The position numbers were made by a program, and so were the translations under genes. A stretch of 64,000 nucleotides of DNA from Rhizobium brockwellii (GTDB taxonomy: Bacteria > Pseudomonadota > Alphaproteobacteria > Rhizobiales > Rhizobiaceae), in contig NZ_CP053440.1 in assembly GCF_000769405.2 (NCBI RefSeq), positions 1 through 64,000 of the forward strand, read 5' to 3'. Numbering within the stretch: the first letter of the stretch is position 1; each line of letters starts with the position of its first letter. Positions 45,063 through 54,006 of the stretch are shown piece by piece. The notes beneath the pieces were generated by a model that worked only from the letters and a program-made list of their open reading frames with translations, made no database searches and had not been told where the DNA came from.

Positions 45063-45710
45063 ATGGATGTTGTCGACGAGCCCGCAGATGAGCCGCGCAA
45101 GCGCGGCCGGCCGAAAGTCTCAAGTGACGATGACAAGCGGGTGCATATCGTTGAAATTGCCCGCCGTGTTTTTGTAAAATACGGTTACGCCGGTAGCACG
45201 ACCGCAGTCGTCGCCAGCGAGGCGGGTGTTTCAAAACAGACGCTTTACAAGCTGTTTCAGAGCAAGGAAGAGCTGTTTGCCGCCGTGGTCGGCGCACATC
45301 GGCGCCTGATGCTCGACCTGCCGCGGCCTGCTGAAGATCTCTCGATCGCCGAGAGCCTCGAACGTATCTTCATGATCGATATGGATGAGGACAAGGATGC
45401 GGACCGTGCCGGTTTCCTGCAACTCGTCTTTCGCGAAGCGGGGCAGTTTCCCGAACTCGTCGACATTCTGCAGCGTGAAGGCATGCTTGCCAGCCGGCAG
45501 GACCTTGCCGACTGGCTGAGCGACCGCAGGGCGGAAGGCAGGTTGTCGCTTGATGATCCGGCCAGCGGAGCCCGGATGCTGATGGATATGATCTTTGGCG
45601 GCATGGGTCCGCCGGAAGGGCGCGCTCAGGCCTGGCCTGACCGGGCGGCACTGCTCGCCCATCTCCGGCGCTGCATTGCAATCTTTGCCGCAGGCGTCGG
45701 CGCCGCGTGA
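45063..45710 (+). CDS. TetR-family transcriptional regulator
   Basis: A 215-residue TetR regulator. The N-terminal RGRPKVSSDDDKRVHIVEIARRVFVKYGYAGSTTAVVASEAGVSKQTLYKLFQSKEEL-type helix-turn-helix (residues 12-65) is complete. The variable C-terminal ligand domain starts near residue 80. It is divergent from the EF-hand/flgE side and sits 212 nt before the DUF1217 gene. It is thus a likely switch of the motility genes on both sides. The ligand is unknown. Confidence 0.9.
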   Translation: MDVVDEPADEPRKRGRPKVSSDDDKRVHIVEIARRVFVKYGYAGSTTAVVASEAGVSKQTLYKLFQSKEELFAAVVGAHRRLMLDLPRPAEDLSIAESLERIFMIDMDEDKDADRAGFLQLVFREAGQFPELVDILQREGMLASRQDLADWLSDRRAEGRLSLDDPASGARMLMDMIFGGMGPPEGRAQAWPDRAALLAHLRRCIAIFAAGVGAA

Positions 45711-45922
45711 CCTGGTAAGGCGGCGATCCCTCGACTTTTGACGTCCAATTGCATTTTGCAAGAATTGCAGTACCATATAGTTCCATTAAGTTGATTCGGC
45801 CGCATGAATGCGGTCCGCATGCGCCATGAGCGGCGGCAACATCTCAGCAAACACCAGAAGTTTCACCCGTGGCTGCCGGCAGGCTTTCGCGCGCGGTGCC
45901 GTGCTCATGAAAGGGATAGAAG

Positions 45923-48106
45923 TTGGTTTCCACCTATGTGAGCTATCTCGCGGTCGCGCGAAATCTGGGCGCCAGTCTCTCGAACGTGGCTTCACAGGCA
46001 ACGGTTGCCCGCGACAGCAGCTATTACAAGGAAAACATTGGCAAGGTCACGACAGTCGATGAATTCATGGGCGATTACAAGCTCTATTCCTATGCCATGA
46101 AGGCCTACGGCCTTGAAGACATGACCTATGCCAAGGCCTTCATGAAGAAGGTGCTGGAGAGCGACCTCAGCGATTCTTCGAGCTTCGCCAACAGCTTGAG
46201 CGACACCCGCTATGCCGAGTTTGCCGCTGCTTTCAAATTCGCCGGCGAGACGAAGACGGCGCAATCGGACGTCCAGCGGGACAATCTGCTCGATGCTTAT
46301 GAGGAGTCATTCGACACCGAGGCGGACGACATTGCAGACGCGACGGACTATTTCGAAGAGAATATCTCGTCGATCACCTCGGTCGACGATCTCCTGTCGA
46401 GTTCGAAGCTGAAGAACTATGTGCTGACGGCTTTCGGTCTCAGCACCGAATATACCTCGAGCAGCTTCCTGAAGAGTGTTTTGACGAGCGATCTCGACGA
46501 TGCCGATAGTTTCGTCAACCAGCTCGACGACGCGGTCTATGTCAACCTGGCGAAGGCCTTCAACTTCACCGAGGACGGCTCGACCGACGGCGACGTGATG
46601 TCGGAAGATCAGATGTCGCTGGTCACAAGCGCTTATGCGGTGGCCTCGGCGACGACAGCTTCCTCGGAAACCGGGGAGGCCTATGACACCTATTTCGCGA
46701 CGCAAATCGGCAACGTGACCTCCGTCGATGAGTTGATGAGCGACGACAAACTGGTTTCCTATCTGAGAACTGCCTATGGGCTTACCGATAGCGAGACCGA
46801 TAACTTCATTTCCGCGGCGCTGAAAAGCGCCGACGTCGCCGACGCGATCGGCTTGTCCGACCTGCACGACGCCTTCAATTTCGATGAGGAGGGCGCGCTT
46901 GCCGATGGCGACACGGCCCAGACATCGGATCAGATCACCGCGACCACGGCAGCCTTCGATGAAAATTATGAGGTGTTGGTCGCCAATACCAGCACGGAAG
47001 ATGCCACCGACAACTATACGACGCGCATCGCCAGCGTTACGTCAATCGACGATTTCCTGGTGTCGAACGATGACGACGACGATGACGACAACGACGATCT
47101 CCCTGAACTGTGGGAAATGGCGTTGCGAGCCTATGACATAGACCCGGACAGCGTTTCCAAAAGCGAGGTCCGGAAAATTCTCGAGAGCGATCCCTCCGAC
47201 TCCAAAAGCTATGTCAACAGCCTCAAGGACGACCGGTTCGTCGCCTTTCGCAAGGCCCTCAACTTCGACAGCAGTGGCGACGTGACCGTTCCGCTGCAGG
47301 CCATGTCGGAATCTGTCGTCGACGACTACGCTGCCTATTACAAGCAGAACAAGATCCGGTACCTCAAGGGTGACGAACTTACCGAAGCGACCGATGCGGC
47401 GGATGAGGAGATCACCTATTTTCGCGAGCAGATGGCGACGATCACCACGGCCAGCGAATTTCTGGCCGACGATCGCCTGGTTTCCTTCGCGCTCGAGGCG
47501 AAGGGGCTCGATCCTGATGATGTCACGTCTGACGCGTTGGAGAAGATGTTTTCTTCCGATCTCGACGACGAAGACAGTTATGTCAACAAGCTGGACGACA
47601 ATCGTTTCGCCGAACTCGTCGGCGCGTTCAATTTCGATCAGGACGGCAATATTTCCGCTGATCCGACCGGGACTGTGCAGCAGCGCGGCGATGTGCTGGA
47701 GACGATCGACGCCTATGTCAGGCTGACGCTCGAAGACGACCAAGGCGACAACAACACCGGCGTGCGCCTTGCCCTCTACTTCCAGCGCAAGGCGCCGGAG
47801 ATCTCGAACGCCTATGACATTCTGGGCGACAGCGCGCTCTTCGAGTTCTTTACCACGACCTTCAACCTGTCGAGTTACGTCTCGAACATGGACGTCGACA
47901 AGCAAGCTGAGATGATCGACAACTTCATCGACATCAAGGATCTGTCGGATCCTGACAAAGTCGATGATCTGATCAAACGCTTCACCGCCATGTATGACAT
48001 GGCCAACGGCACAGGCACCACGTCGACGGCACTTTCGATCCTGACCGGCTCGGCGACGATAAGCGCCGATACGCTGCTTGCTATGGCGCAATTGAAAAGC
48101 GGTTGA
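45923..48106 (+). CDS. DUF1217 repeat protein (flagellum-associated family)
   Basis: A 727-residue protein built from about six copies of the DUF1217 unit, of about 75-110 residues each: (T/S)VDE(F/L)(M/L)xDxKLxxYxxxAYGL, then LxSDLxDxxSxxNxLxDxRYxxxxxAFNF. The fourth copy has an Asp-rich insert (about residues 383-393), and the last is degenerate. It starts at TTG 45923, after AAAGGGA. There is no signal peptide or membrane helix. In rhizobia DUF1217 genes usually lie among flagellar genes. The function is not established; the shape suggests an elongated structural or secreted protein. Confidence 0.85.
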   Translation: MVSTYVSYLAVARNLGASLSNVASQATVARDSSYYKENIGKVTTVDEFMGDYKLYSYAMKAYGLEDMTYAKAFMKKVLESDLSDSSSFANSLSDTRYAEFAAAFKFAGETKTAQSDVQRDNLLDAYEESFDTEADDIADATDYFEENISSITSVDDLLSSSKLKNYVLTAFGLSTEYTSSSFLKSVLTSDLDDADSFVNQLDDAVYVNLAKAFNFTEDGSTDGDVMSEDQMSLVTSAYAVASATTASSETGEAYDTYFATQIGNVTSVDELMSDDKLVSYLRTAYGLTDSETDNFISAALKSADVADAIGLSDLHDAFNFDEEGALADGDTAQTSDQITATTAAFDENYEVLVANTSTEDATDNYTTRIASVTSIDDFLVSNDDDDDDDNDDLPELWEMALRAYDIDPDSVSKSEVRKILESDPSDSKSYVNSLKDDRFVAFRKALNFDSSGDVTVPLQAMSESVVDDYAAYYKQNKIRYLKGDELTEATDAADEEITYFREQMATITTASEFLADDRLVSFALEAKGLDPDDVTSDALEKMFSSDLDDEDSYVNKLDDNRFAELVGAFNFDQDGNISADPTGTVQQRGDVLETIDAYVRLTLEDDQGDNNTGVRLALYFQRKAPEISNAYDILGDSALFEFFTTTFNLSSYVSNMDVDKQAEMIDNFIDIKDLSDPDKVDDLIKRFTAMYDMANGTGTTSTALSILTGSATISADTLLAMAQLKSG

Positions 48107-48345
48107 GTGGCCGATAGGCCGGCGGTCCGGGAGAACCTAACGGAAATTCCTTATCGCCCAATGCATGACAGGGATCGGCCCGTTGCGCCCACGCGCGTCG
48201 TCACGACCCGGCTTACTGATACAATGCTCATTAGAAACGAAAACATACCTGCACGTTCATTCATAATTAAATATCCATTAATGATGATAAGCGAATATTC
48301 GGGGCATGGCTGGATACACAGCAGTGAAATCTAGGGGGATTGCCA

Positions 48346-50133
48346 GTGAATATTCTTGATCGTGGTGCAAATGCTGTCGCGGTTCTTGCCGCTTTGTCGA
48401 ATTCGCAAGCCATGATCGAGTTTGACTTGTCGGGCCGGATCCTCACTGCGAACGAAAACTTCTGCAGAGCGCTCGGCTACGAGTTGAGGGAGATTGTCGG
48501 AAAGCATCACAGCATGTTTGTCGAACCTGCCTATGCATCCTCGGCAGAATACAAGGCTTTCTGGACGAAGCTGTCAGCCGGGAAATTCGATCAACAACAA
48601 TATAAGCGGGTTGGAAAAGGCGGGCGCGAGGTCTGGATAGAAGCATCTTACAATCCTGTGTTCCGACGCGGGAAGCCGGTCAAGGTCGTCAAGATTGCCA
48701 CCGATACCACCGCGCAGAAGCTGAAATCTGCCGAGGATGCGGGCAAGATTGACGCATTGTCTCGGGCCCAGGCGATAATCGAATTCACGCCGGCCGGCGA
48801 AGTCTTGACTGCGAACGATAATTTCCTGACTGCGCTTGGTTATTCGCTGGCTGAAATCCAGGGCAAACATCATTCGATGTTCTGTGAAACCGACTACTCG
48901 AGGTCGGAGGCCTACAAGGAATTCTGGCGGAAACTTGCGGGCGGCCAGTTGGTTGCCGACGAATTCATGCGTGTGGGCAAGGGCGGACGGAAGGTTTATA
49001 TCCAGGCTTCCTACAATCCGATCTTTGACCTGAACGGAAAAGTGTTCAAAGTCGTGAAGTTCGCAACCGATGTCACGGCGCGCGTCGAGAACGTCGAACA
49101 ACTCGCCCGTTGCCTGACGAATTTTGCAGACGGCGACCTGTCGCAGACGATCCAGAAGCCTTTTATTCCTTCACTGGAAAGGCTGCGTGCTGACTTCAAC
49201 AGCGCCTCGGAGAAGTTGAAGGGCGCGATGGCAACGGTTGCCGAAAATGCCAAGGCGATATCGGCCGGTTCCAACGAAATCCGCACCGCGGCTGACGACT
49301 TGGCAAAGCGTACCGAGCAGCAAGCGGCATCCGTCGAAGAGACGGCGGCCGCCCTTGAGGAAATCACGACGACGGTCAAGGATTCGAGCCGCCGCGCCGA
49401 GGAGGCCGGTCAACTCGTGGCGCGCACCAAAGATCATGCGGAGCATTCCGGCCAGGTGGTTCGTGACGCGATCGGTGCGATGGACCAGATCGAAACCTCG
49501 TCGCGCGAAATTTCGAACATCATCGGTGTCATCGATGAGATTGCCTTCCAGACGAACCTTTTGGCGCTCAATGCCGGCGTAGAGGCGGCACGAGCAGGGG
49601 AGGCCGGCAAAGGTTTTGCGGTCGTTGCCCAGGAGGTCCGCGAATTGGCGCAGCGGTCGGCGAAAGCTGCGAAGGAGATAAAGAGCTTGATCACGGCGTC
49701 CGGTTCTCATGTCGCAAACGGCGTCGCCCTCGTCACGAATGCCGGGTCCGCACTTCAGGAAATCGCCGGTCAGGTTCACGAAATCAATGCCAACGTCACG
49801 GCGATCGTCGAGGCGGCGCGCGAGCAATCGACTGCACTCGGCGAGATCAACCAGGCCATCAACACCGTCGATCAGGGGACGCAGCAGAATGCCGCGATGG
49901 TCGAGGAGCAGACCGCGGCAAGCCATGGGCTCGCACGAGAGGCCGCCGCGCTTTTCAAACTTCTTGAACAGTTCCGTTTTGACGATGCACCGAGATCGAG
50001 GTCGTCGTTCGCGCAGACGGATCACCACGCCGCCGCACCGACGGCTTTGAAAGTCGTTCGTACCTCACCTGCCGCGTCCGTCCAGCGCGGATCGGCGGCC
50101 GCCGCGCTCAAGTCTGATTGGGAAGAGTTCTGA
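48346..50133 (+). CDS. Soluble PAS-PAS chemoreceptor (MCP)
   Basis: A 595-residue cytoplasmic chemoreceptor. Two PAS domains (about 10-125 and 130-245, each with ANxNFxxALGY and GKHHSMF) precede a HAMP-like linker and the signalling domain ([20 protein letters not shown] hairpin). No membrane helix is present. The C-terminus ends DWEEF, a CheR/CheB-docking pentapeptide of the NWETF kind. GTG 48346 is preferred because GGGGGA (48334-48339) lies 6 nt upstream. The duplicated PAS pair suggests sensing of redox, heme or small-molecule state. Confidence 0.9.
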   Translation: MNILDRGANAVAVLAALSNSQAMIEFDLSGRILTANENFCRALGYELREIVGKHHSMFVEPAYASSAEYKAFWTKLSAGKFDQQQYKRVGKGGREVWIEASYNPVFRRGKPVKVVKIATDTTAQKLKSAEDAGKIDALSRAQAIIEFTPAGEVLTANDNFLTALGYSLAEIQGKHHSMFCETDYSRSEAYKEFWRKLAGGQLVADEFMRVGKGGRKVYIQASYNPIFDLNGKVFKVVKFATDVTARVENVEQLARCLTNFADGDLSQTIQKPFIPSLERLRADFNSASEKLKGAMATVAENAKAISAGSNEIRTAADDLAKRTEQQAASVEETAAALEEITTTVKDSSRRAEEAGQLVARTKDHAEHSGQVVRDAIGAMDQIETSSREISNIIGVIDEIAFQTNLLALNAGVEAARAGEAGKGFAVVAQEVRELAQRSAKAAKEIKSLITASGSHVANGVALVTNAGSALQEIAGQVHEINANVTAIVEAAREQSTALGEINQAINTVDQGTQQNAAMVEEQTAASHGLAREAAALFKLLEQFRFDDAPRSRSSFAQTDHHAAAPTALKVVRTSPAASVQRGSAAAALKSDWEEF

Positions 50134-50232
50134 TCAACGCAGGAAGTTGCCGTCGGCGGCAAGTTCGTCCGCTTCCATGATCCATGAAGGGTCTCACTCC
50201 GCGTCACGCAGCACTGCGAGGAGTAAGGTCGG

Positions 50233-52452
50233 ATGTCCCTTGCTGAAGATGAAAGATTAAACCTTCTCTACCAGGCAAGCATTCTCGATACACCGCCGAC
50301 GACAGAGTTCGACGCTATCGTGCGTCTGGCCTGCAGTATATTCAATATGCCGATGGCATTGGTTTCGTTCGTCGACGAGGATCGGCAGTGGTTCAAGGCC
50401 CAGCAAGGCTTCACTTTGAAAGAGGCGTCACGCGAGCATTCCTTTTGCGGCCACGTCGTGGAAACAAGATCACCGCTCGTCGTTGAAGATGCCGGCAAAG
50501 ACTTCCGCTTTAGCGAAAGCACATTCGTGAACGAGTGTTCCGTCCAATTCTATGCGGGGGTTCCGCTTTTGGAAGGAGAGACTTGCTACGGCAGTTTTTG
50601 TGTCCTCGACACGAAGACCCGCTGCTTCGGCGATCAGGATCTCGAACAGCTTCGCAATTTAGCAAGCGTCGTCGTGGGCCTTATTCGGGAGCATCGTCAA
50701 CAAAGCCTGCTGAAAGAGCAGCAACGTGAGCTGGAGCTGAAGCAGGCTCGGTTCGAACAGACCGAACGCTCTGCCAAAGTCGGTGGCTTTGAGATGGATC
50801 TTAGCACTGGCACGATCATCTGGTCGGACCAGATTTACCGCACCGTCGGATTGCCGGTCGGTAAACGGATGACCTCGGAGGATGTGATCGGCTGCTATGC
50901 TCCCGAAGAGCGTGACAGCGTCAGACGCAGGATTCGCAACCTCCTGAATGGCTCGGAGACCGGCATTGACAAAGAGTATCGCATCATAACGCCACAAGGC
51001 GAGGAACGATGGATTCGCGTGGTCAGCGATATTGAACACCTGCACGGCGAGCCAAGACGCTTGTTTGGCATCGTTCAGGATGTTTCCGAAAAAGTGCGCT
51101 ATGAGCAACGTCTGCTCCAGGCGGCAAATGCCGATCCGCTTACCGGACTTGCCAACCGGGCAGCATACAATGCTCATATGGAGAGGCTCGCAGCGACGGA
51201 CGCCGCCTCCATCGGTTTGTTGCTGATCGACGTCGATCGCCTCAAGCAAGTGAACGATATCCTTGGCCATGCGACTGGTGACTTGCTGCTGAAAGGCATA
51301 GCGTCACGTTTGGACGCGCGCTTGGGAAGGCGCGGAAGGGTGTTTCGCCTTGGCGGCGATGAGTTCTCAGTTGTTCTGGACGCACCTGCAAACTCGCGGG
51401 GAATGCGTTCACTCGCGCGACATTTGATTGAATATATCGGCCGCCCTCTGGAGGTGGCGGGATCAAAGATAAGTCCGACGATAACCGTGGGAGGCGCGAT
51501 TTCAGAAGGTGAAATAGATGCGGCGACGCTTTCGCAAAACGCAGACTTCGCCCTGTATCACGCCAAAGAAACACGGCGCGGCAGCTACGTTCAATATGAG
51601 CCCAGCCTGCGTTCGAGGATAGCCCATCGCATTCAGATCGTTCGAGAGGTGGAGTTGGCACTTACCGAACAGCGAATGGTGCCGCACTATCAGCCAATCG
51701 TTAGTTGCGCCGACGGTCAGGTATGGGCGTTTGAAGCGCTTGTGAGAATGCAACGTTCCGATGGATCAGTCGTATCGGCGGCGCAATTTCATGAGGCCTT
51801 CACAGACTCAAGCGTTTCCCATCACATTACGACGCGCATGCTCGATCATGTCGCGACCGATATCCGTAAATGGATGGACCGAGGGCTGAAGTTCGGACGG
51901 GTTGGCCTCAATGTCAGCGCCTCCGATTTCATGAGGGGCGACCTGGAAAGCCGGATCGTAGGAGCGTTCGCTTCGAGAGGTATCCCGCTTGATAAGCTTG
52001 TGCTTGAAGTGACGGAAACTGTCTTCCTGCAGGGCTTGGAAGACACTGTTGCAACAACGCTGCAACGTTTGCGAAAAAAAGGTTTGGCCGTGGCGCTCGA
52101 TGACTTCGGGACGGGCTATGCGTCGCTGACACATTTGCGGAGCCTGCCTGTCGATATCATCAAAATCGACAAGAGCTTTATCGACACCATGCTCGTAGAT
52201 GAATCGAGCCTCGCAATCGTTGAACTGGTGCTCAATCTGGCGCGGAAGCTTAATATGAAGGTCACTGCCGAAGGTGTGGAAAGCCATCGGCAGGCAATGT
52301 GCTTGCTGAACATGGGCTGTACCACCCTCCAGGGCTATTTGTTTAGCAAGCCAATGGACCGCGAACATGTTGGCGGATACCTATCTGCATTCAATCCACC
52401 TTGTGCGGAGAATTCGGAAGATCCACAGAAGGGCCTTCGCTCTTTCGGATAG
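50233..52452 (+). CDS. GAF-PAS-GGDEF-EAL cyclic-di-GMP enzyme
   Basis: A 739-residue cytoplasmic signalling protein. A GAF domain (about 15-155, with REHSFCGHVV and GVPLLEGETCYGSFCVLD) is followed by PAS (about 175-290). A GGDEF domain with intact RLGGDEFS (about 370-378) and an EAL domain with FEALVR (about 498-503) come next. The EAL metal and catalytic residues are kept: NVSASDF, LEVTET, DDFGTG, IKIDKSFI, TAEGVES. Both synthesis and breakdown of cyclic di-GMP are therefore possible. It lies next to a chemoreceptor gene, fitting control of motility versus attachment. Confidence 0.92.
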   Translation: MSLAEDERLNLLYQASILDTPPTTEFDAIVRLACSIFNMPMALVSFVDEDRQWFKAQQGFTLKEASREHSFCGHVVETRSPLVVEDAGKDFRFSESTFVNECSVQFYAGVPLLEGETCYGSFCVLDTKTRCFGDQDLEQLRNLASVVVGLIREHRQQSLLKEQQRELELKQARFEQTERSAKVGGFEMDLSTGTIIWSDQIYRTVGLPVGKRMTSEDVIGCYAPEERDSVRRRIRNLLNGSETGIDKEYRIITPQGEERWIRVVSDIEHLHGEPRRLFGIVQDVSEKVRYEQRLLQAANADPLTGLANRAAYNAHMERLAATDAASIGLLLIDVDRLKQVNDILGHATGDLLLKGIASRLDARLGRRGRVFRLGGDEFSVVLDAPANSRGMRSLARHLIEYIGRPLEVAGSKISPTITVGGAISEGEIDAATLSQNADFALYHAKETRRGSYVQYEPSLRSRIAHRIQIVREVELALTEQRMVPHYQPIVSCADGQVWAFEALVRMQRSDGSVVSAAQFHEAFTDSSVSHHITTRMLDHVATDIRKWMDRGLKFGRVGLNVSASDFMRGDLESRIVGAFASRGIPLDKLVLEVTETVFLQGLEDTVATTLQRLRKKGLAVALDDFGTGYASLTHLRSLPVDIIKIDKSFIDTMLVDESSLAIVELVLNLARKLNMKVTAEGVESHRQAMCLLNMGCTTLQGYLFSKPMDREHVGGYLSAFNPPCAENSEDPQKGLRSFG

Positions 52453-52546
52453 TAGTCTGGGCGGCGCGCTGCCGTGAGGGTCGCAGTCTTCCGCGGTCGA
52501 TCCACTGTTCCGTGGTTCGATTTCCTCCAAGGCGAACGCTTTTAAA

Positions 52547-52648
52547 GCCATTTTGATGGACAGAAATCGACCACCTGGCTGTCCGATCGGGCACAAGGGC
52601 GATTTCTACAATGTCGTCGGGCCGCTCAACGTGCCTCGCGACCGGTAG
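52547..52648 (+). pseudogene. LLM-type (FMN-dependent) monooxygenase fragment
   Basis: One short frame reads AILMDRNRPP then IGHKGDFYNVVGPLNVPR, which matches the conserved HKGDFF-VRGPLNVPR block of NtaA/SnaA/SoxA-type bacterial-luciferase-like monooxygenases. A stop precedes it and TAG follows at 52646. No more of the gene is present. It is a scar in the 52453-52962 gap. Confidence 0.6.
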
Positions 52649-52898
52649 CGATGCGCGCCCATATAGGGGCAGGCGGAGCCTCTGGGGCGGACTCGATTTT
52701 GCCGCGACATGTGGCGAGGGAAGCCGTAGGTAAAGCAGCCGGAGCCTGAGGCGCCGGCTCTGAGGATGGCATCTTCCACCTCGCCCACCGGCGGGCACGT
52801 CATCAGCCCACCGAAAAGGGGGTTCGGCGTGGCCCCCAAATCGCTGAGCGGGAGGCCATGATGTTGAGCCTCCGAAACAAAAGGAAAAATGCTGCACT

Positions 52899-52940
52899 GC
52901 CGAAAAAATCGCCACGCGCGCTACTGCGCGTTTTTTCGGC
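52899..52940. terminator. Bidirectional stem-loop terminator
   Basis: GCCGAAAAAA (52899-52908) and TTTTTTCGGC (52931-52940) form a 10-bp stem. An inner ACGCGC/GCGCGT stem lies between them. The A and T runs flank the GC core in both directions, so it can end transcription from either side. It insulates the amino-acid operon at 53050 from the signalling genes. Confidence 0.75.
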
Positions 52941-52980
52941 ATGACCCATTGACAATTCACCCATGATGGCACTTGATAAC

Positions 52981-53024
52981 ATTGTTCCAGTAAAACAGAC
53001 ACGCGTCCATTATACTGGAATAAT
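52981..53024. promoter_or_regulatory. 12-bp inverted repeat upstream of the amino-acid ABC operon
   Basis: ATTGTTCCAGTA (52981-52992) and TACTGGAATAAT (53013-53024) are inverted repeats matching at 11 of 12 positions, with centres 32 bp (about three helical turns) apart. They lie 26-69 bp before the binding-protein start and are likely an operator pair for an unknown regulator. Confidence 0.55.
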
Positions 53025-53049
53025 AGGAACCATCCATAAGGGGAACGCC

Positions 53050-53889
53050 ATGACCATTTCCTTTCGCACCGGCGTGATGTCGCTGGCCGTCGCCGCTCTG
53101 TTGTCCACCCCTGCGCTGGCCGACGGCAGCAAGCTCGATGAAGTGCTGGCCCGCGGCCATCTCGTCCTCGGCACGGGCAGCACCAATGCGCCCTGGCACT
53201 TCAAAAGCGCCGACGACAAACTTCAGGGCTTCGACGTCGACATGGGCCATATCATCGCCAAGGCGCTCTTCGGCGATCCTGAGAAGATCGAATATGTGAA
53301 CCAGTCCTCCGACGCCCGCATCCCGAACATCACCACCGACAAAGTCGACATCACCTGCCAGTTCATGACCGTTACCGGCGAGCGCGCCCAGCAGGTTGCC
53401 TTCACCATTCCTTATTATCGCGAGGGTGTCGGCCTGATGCTCAAGGCGGACGGAAAATATGCCGACTACGCAGCCCTCAAGGCGGCCGGTTCCTCCGTCA
53501 CCATCTCGGTTCTCCAGAACGTATATGCCGAGGCGATGGTGCATGCGGCGTTGCCGGAGGCGACCGTCGACCAGTACGATTCCGTCGACCTGATCTATCA
53601 GGCGCTGGAATCGGGACGCGCCGATGCAGTGGCCACCGACCAGTCGTCGCTCGCCTGGTACATGACGCAGAATCCGGGCCGCTACAAAGATGCCGGCTAC
53701 GGCTGGAATCCGCAGACCTACGCCTGCGCCGTCAAGCGCGGCGATCAGGATTGGCTGAACTTCGTCAACACCGCCCTGCACGAAGCCATGACCGGCGTTG
53801 AATTCGACTTTTACGCCAAGTCCTTCAAGACCTGGTTCGGCAAGGATCTGGCGCCGCCGCAGATCGGCTTCCCGGTCGAGTTCAAGTAG
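53050..53889 (+). CDS. Polar amino acid ABC binding protein (family 3)
   Basis: A 279-residue periplasmic binding protein with a Sec leader (SLAVAALLSTPALAD). The mature domain has GHLVLGTGSTNAPWHF, LQGFDVDMGHIIAKALFG and VTGERAQQVAFTIPYYREG, typical of family 3 (glutamine/cystine type). ATG 53050 follows AAGGGGA. It heads a complete importer operon. The ligand is unknown. Confidence 0.9.
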   Translation: MTISFRTGVMSLAVAALLSTPALADGSKLDEVLARGHLVLGTGSTNAPWHFKSADDKLQGFDVDMGHIIAKALFGDPEKIEYVNQSSDARIPNITTDKVDITCQFMTVTGERAQQVAFTIPYYREGVGLMLKADGKYADYAALKAAGSSVTISVLQNVYAEAMVHAALPEATVDQYDSVDLIYQALESGRADAVATDQSSLAWYMTQNPGRYKDAGYGWNPQTYACAVKRGDQDWLNFVNTALHEAMTGVEFDFYAKSFKTWFGKDLAPPQIGFPVEFK

Positions 53890-53894
53890 CAGCC

Positions 53895-53926
53895 ATGCGG
53901 AGCGGGACATGTTTCCCGTTCCGCAT
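53895..53926 (+). terminator. Stem-loop after the binding-protein gene
   Basis: ATGCGGAGCGGGA (53895-53907) pairs with TCCCGTTCCGCAT (53914-53926) apart from one G/T step. It lies 5 nt after the stop codon. It probably stabilises the binding-protein mRNA and lowers read-through to the permeases. Confidence 0.65.
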
Positions 53927-53936
53927 TTAAAGAGTG

Positions 53937-53986
53937 AGAGCATGATGCCGTCCGAAAACCGCTCATATTTTTCGGCCTCATGCTCT
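53937..53986. repeat. RIME-like rhizobial intergenic palindrome
   Basis: AGAGCATGA-TGCCG (53937-53950) and CGGCC-TCATGCTCT (53973-53986) are inverted arms around TCCGAAAACCGCTCATATTTTT. AGAGCATGAT-type palindromes are typical of mosaic intergenic elements scattered in Rhizobiales. Family membership is judged by eye. Confidence 0.6.
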
Positions 53987-54006
53987 GGTCTGAAAGGGCG
54001 GCCCGT

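Noticed and set aside
47042..48091. 349-codon minus-strand frame inside the DUF1217 gene
   Set aside because: It mirrors the repeat structure of the real gene and has no independent domain.
53895..53986. Two adjacent palindromes as ends of an insertion sequence
   Set aside because: They are separate short hairpins with no transposase gene or target duplication.
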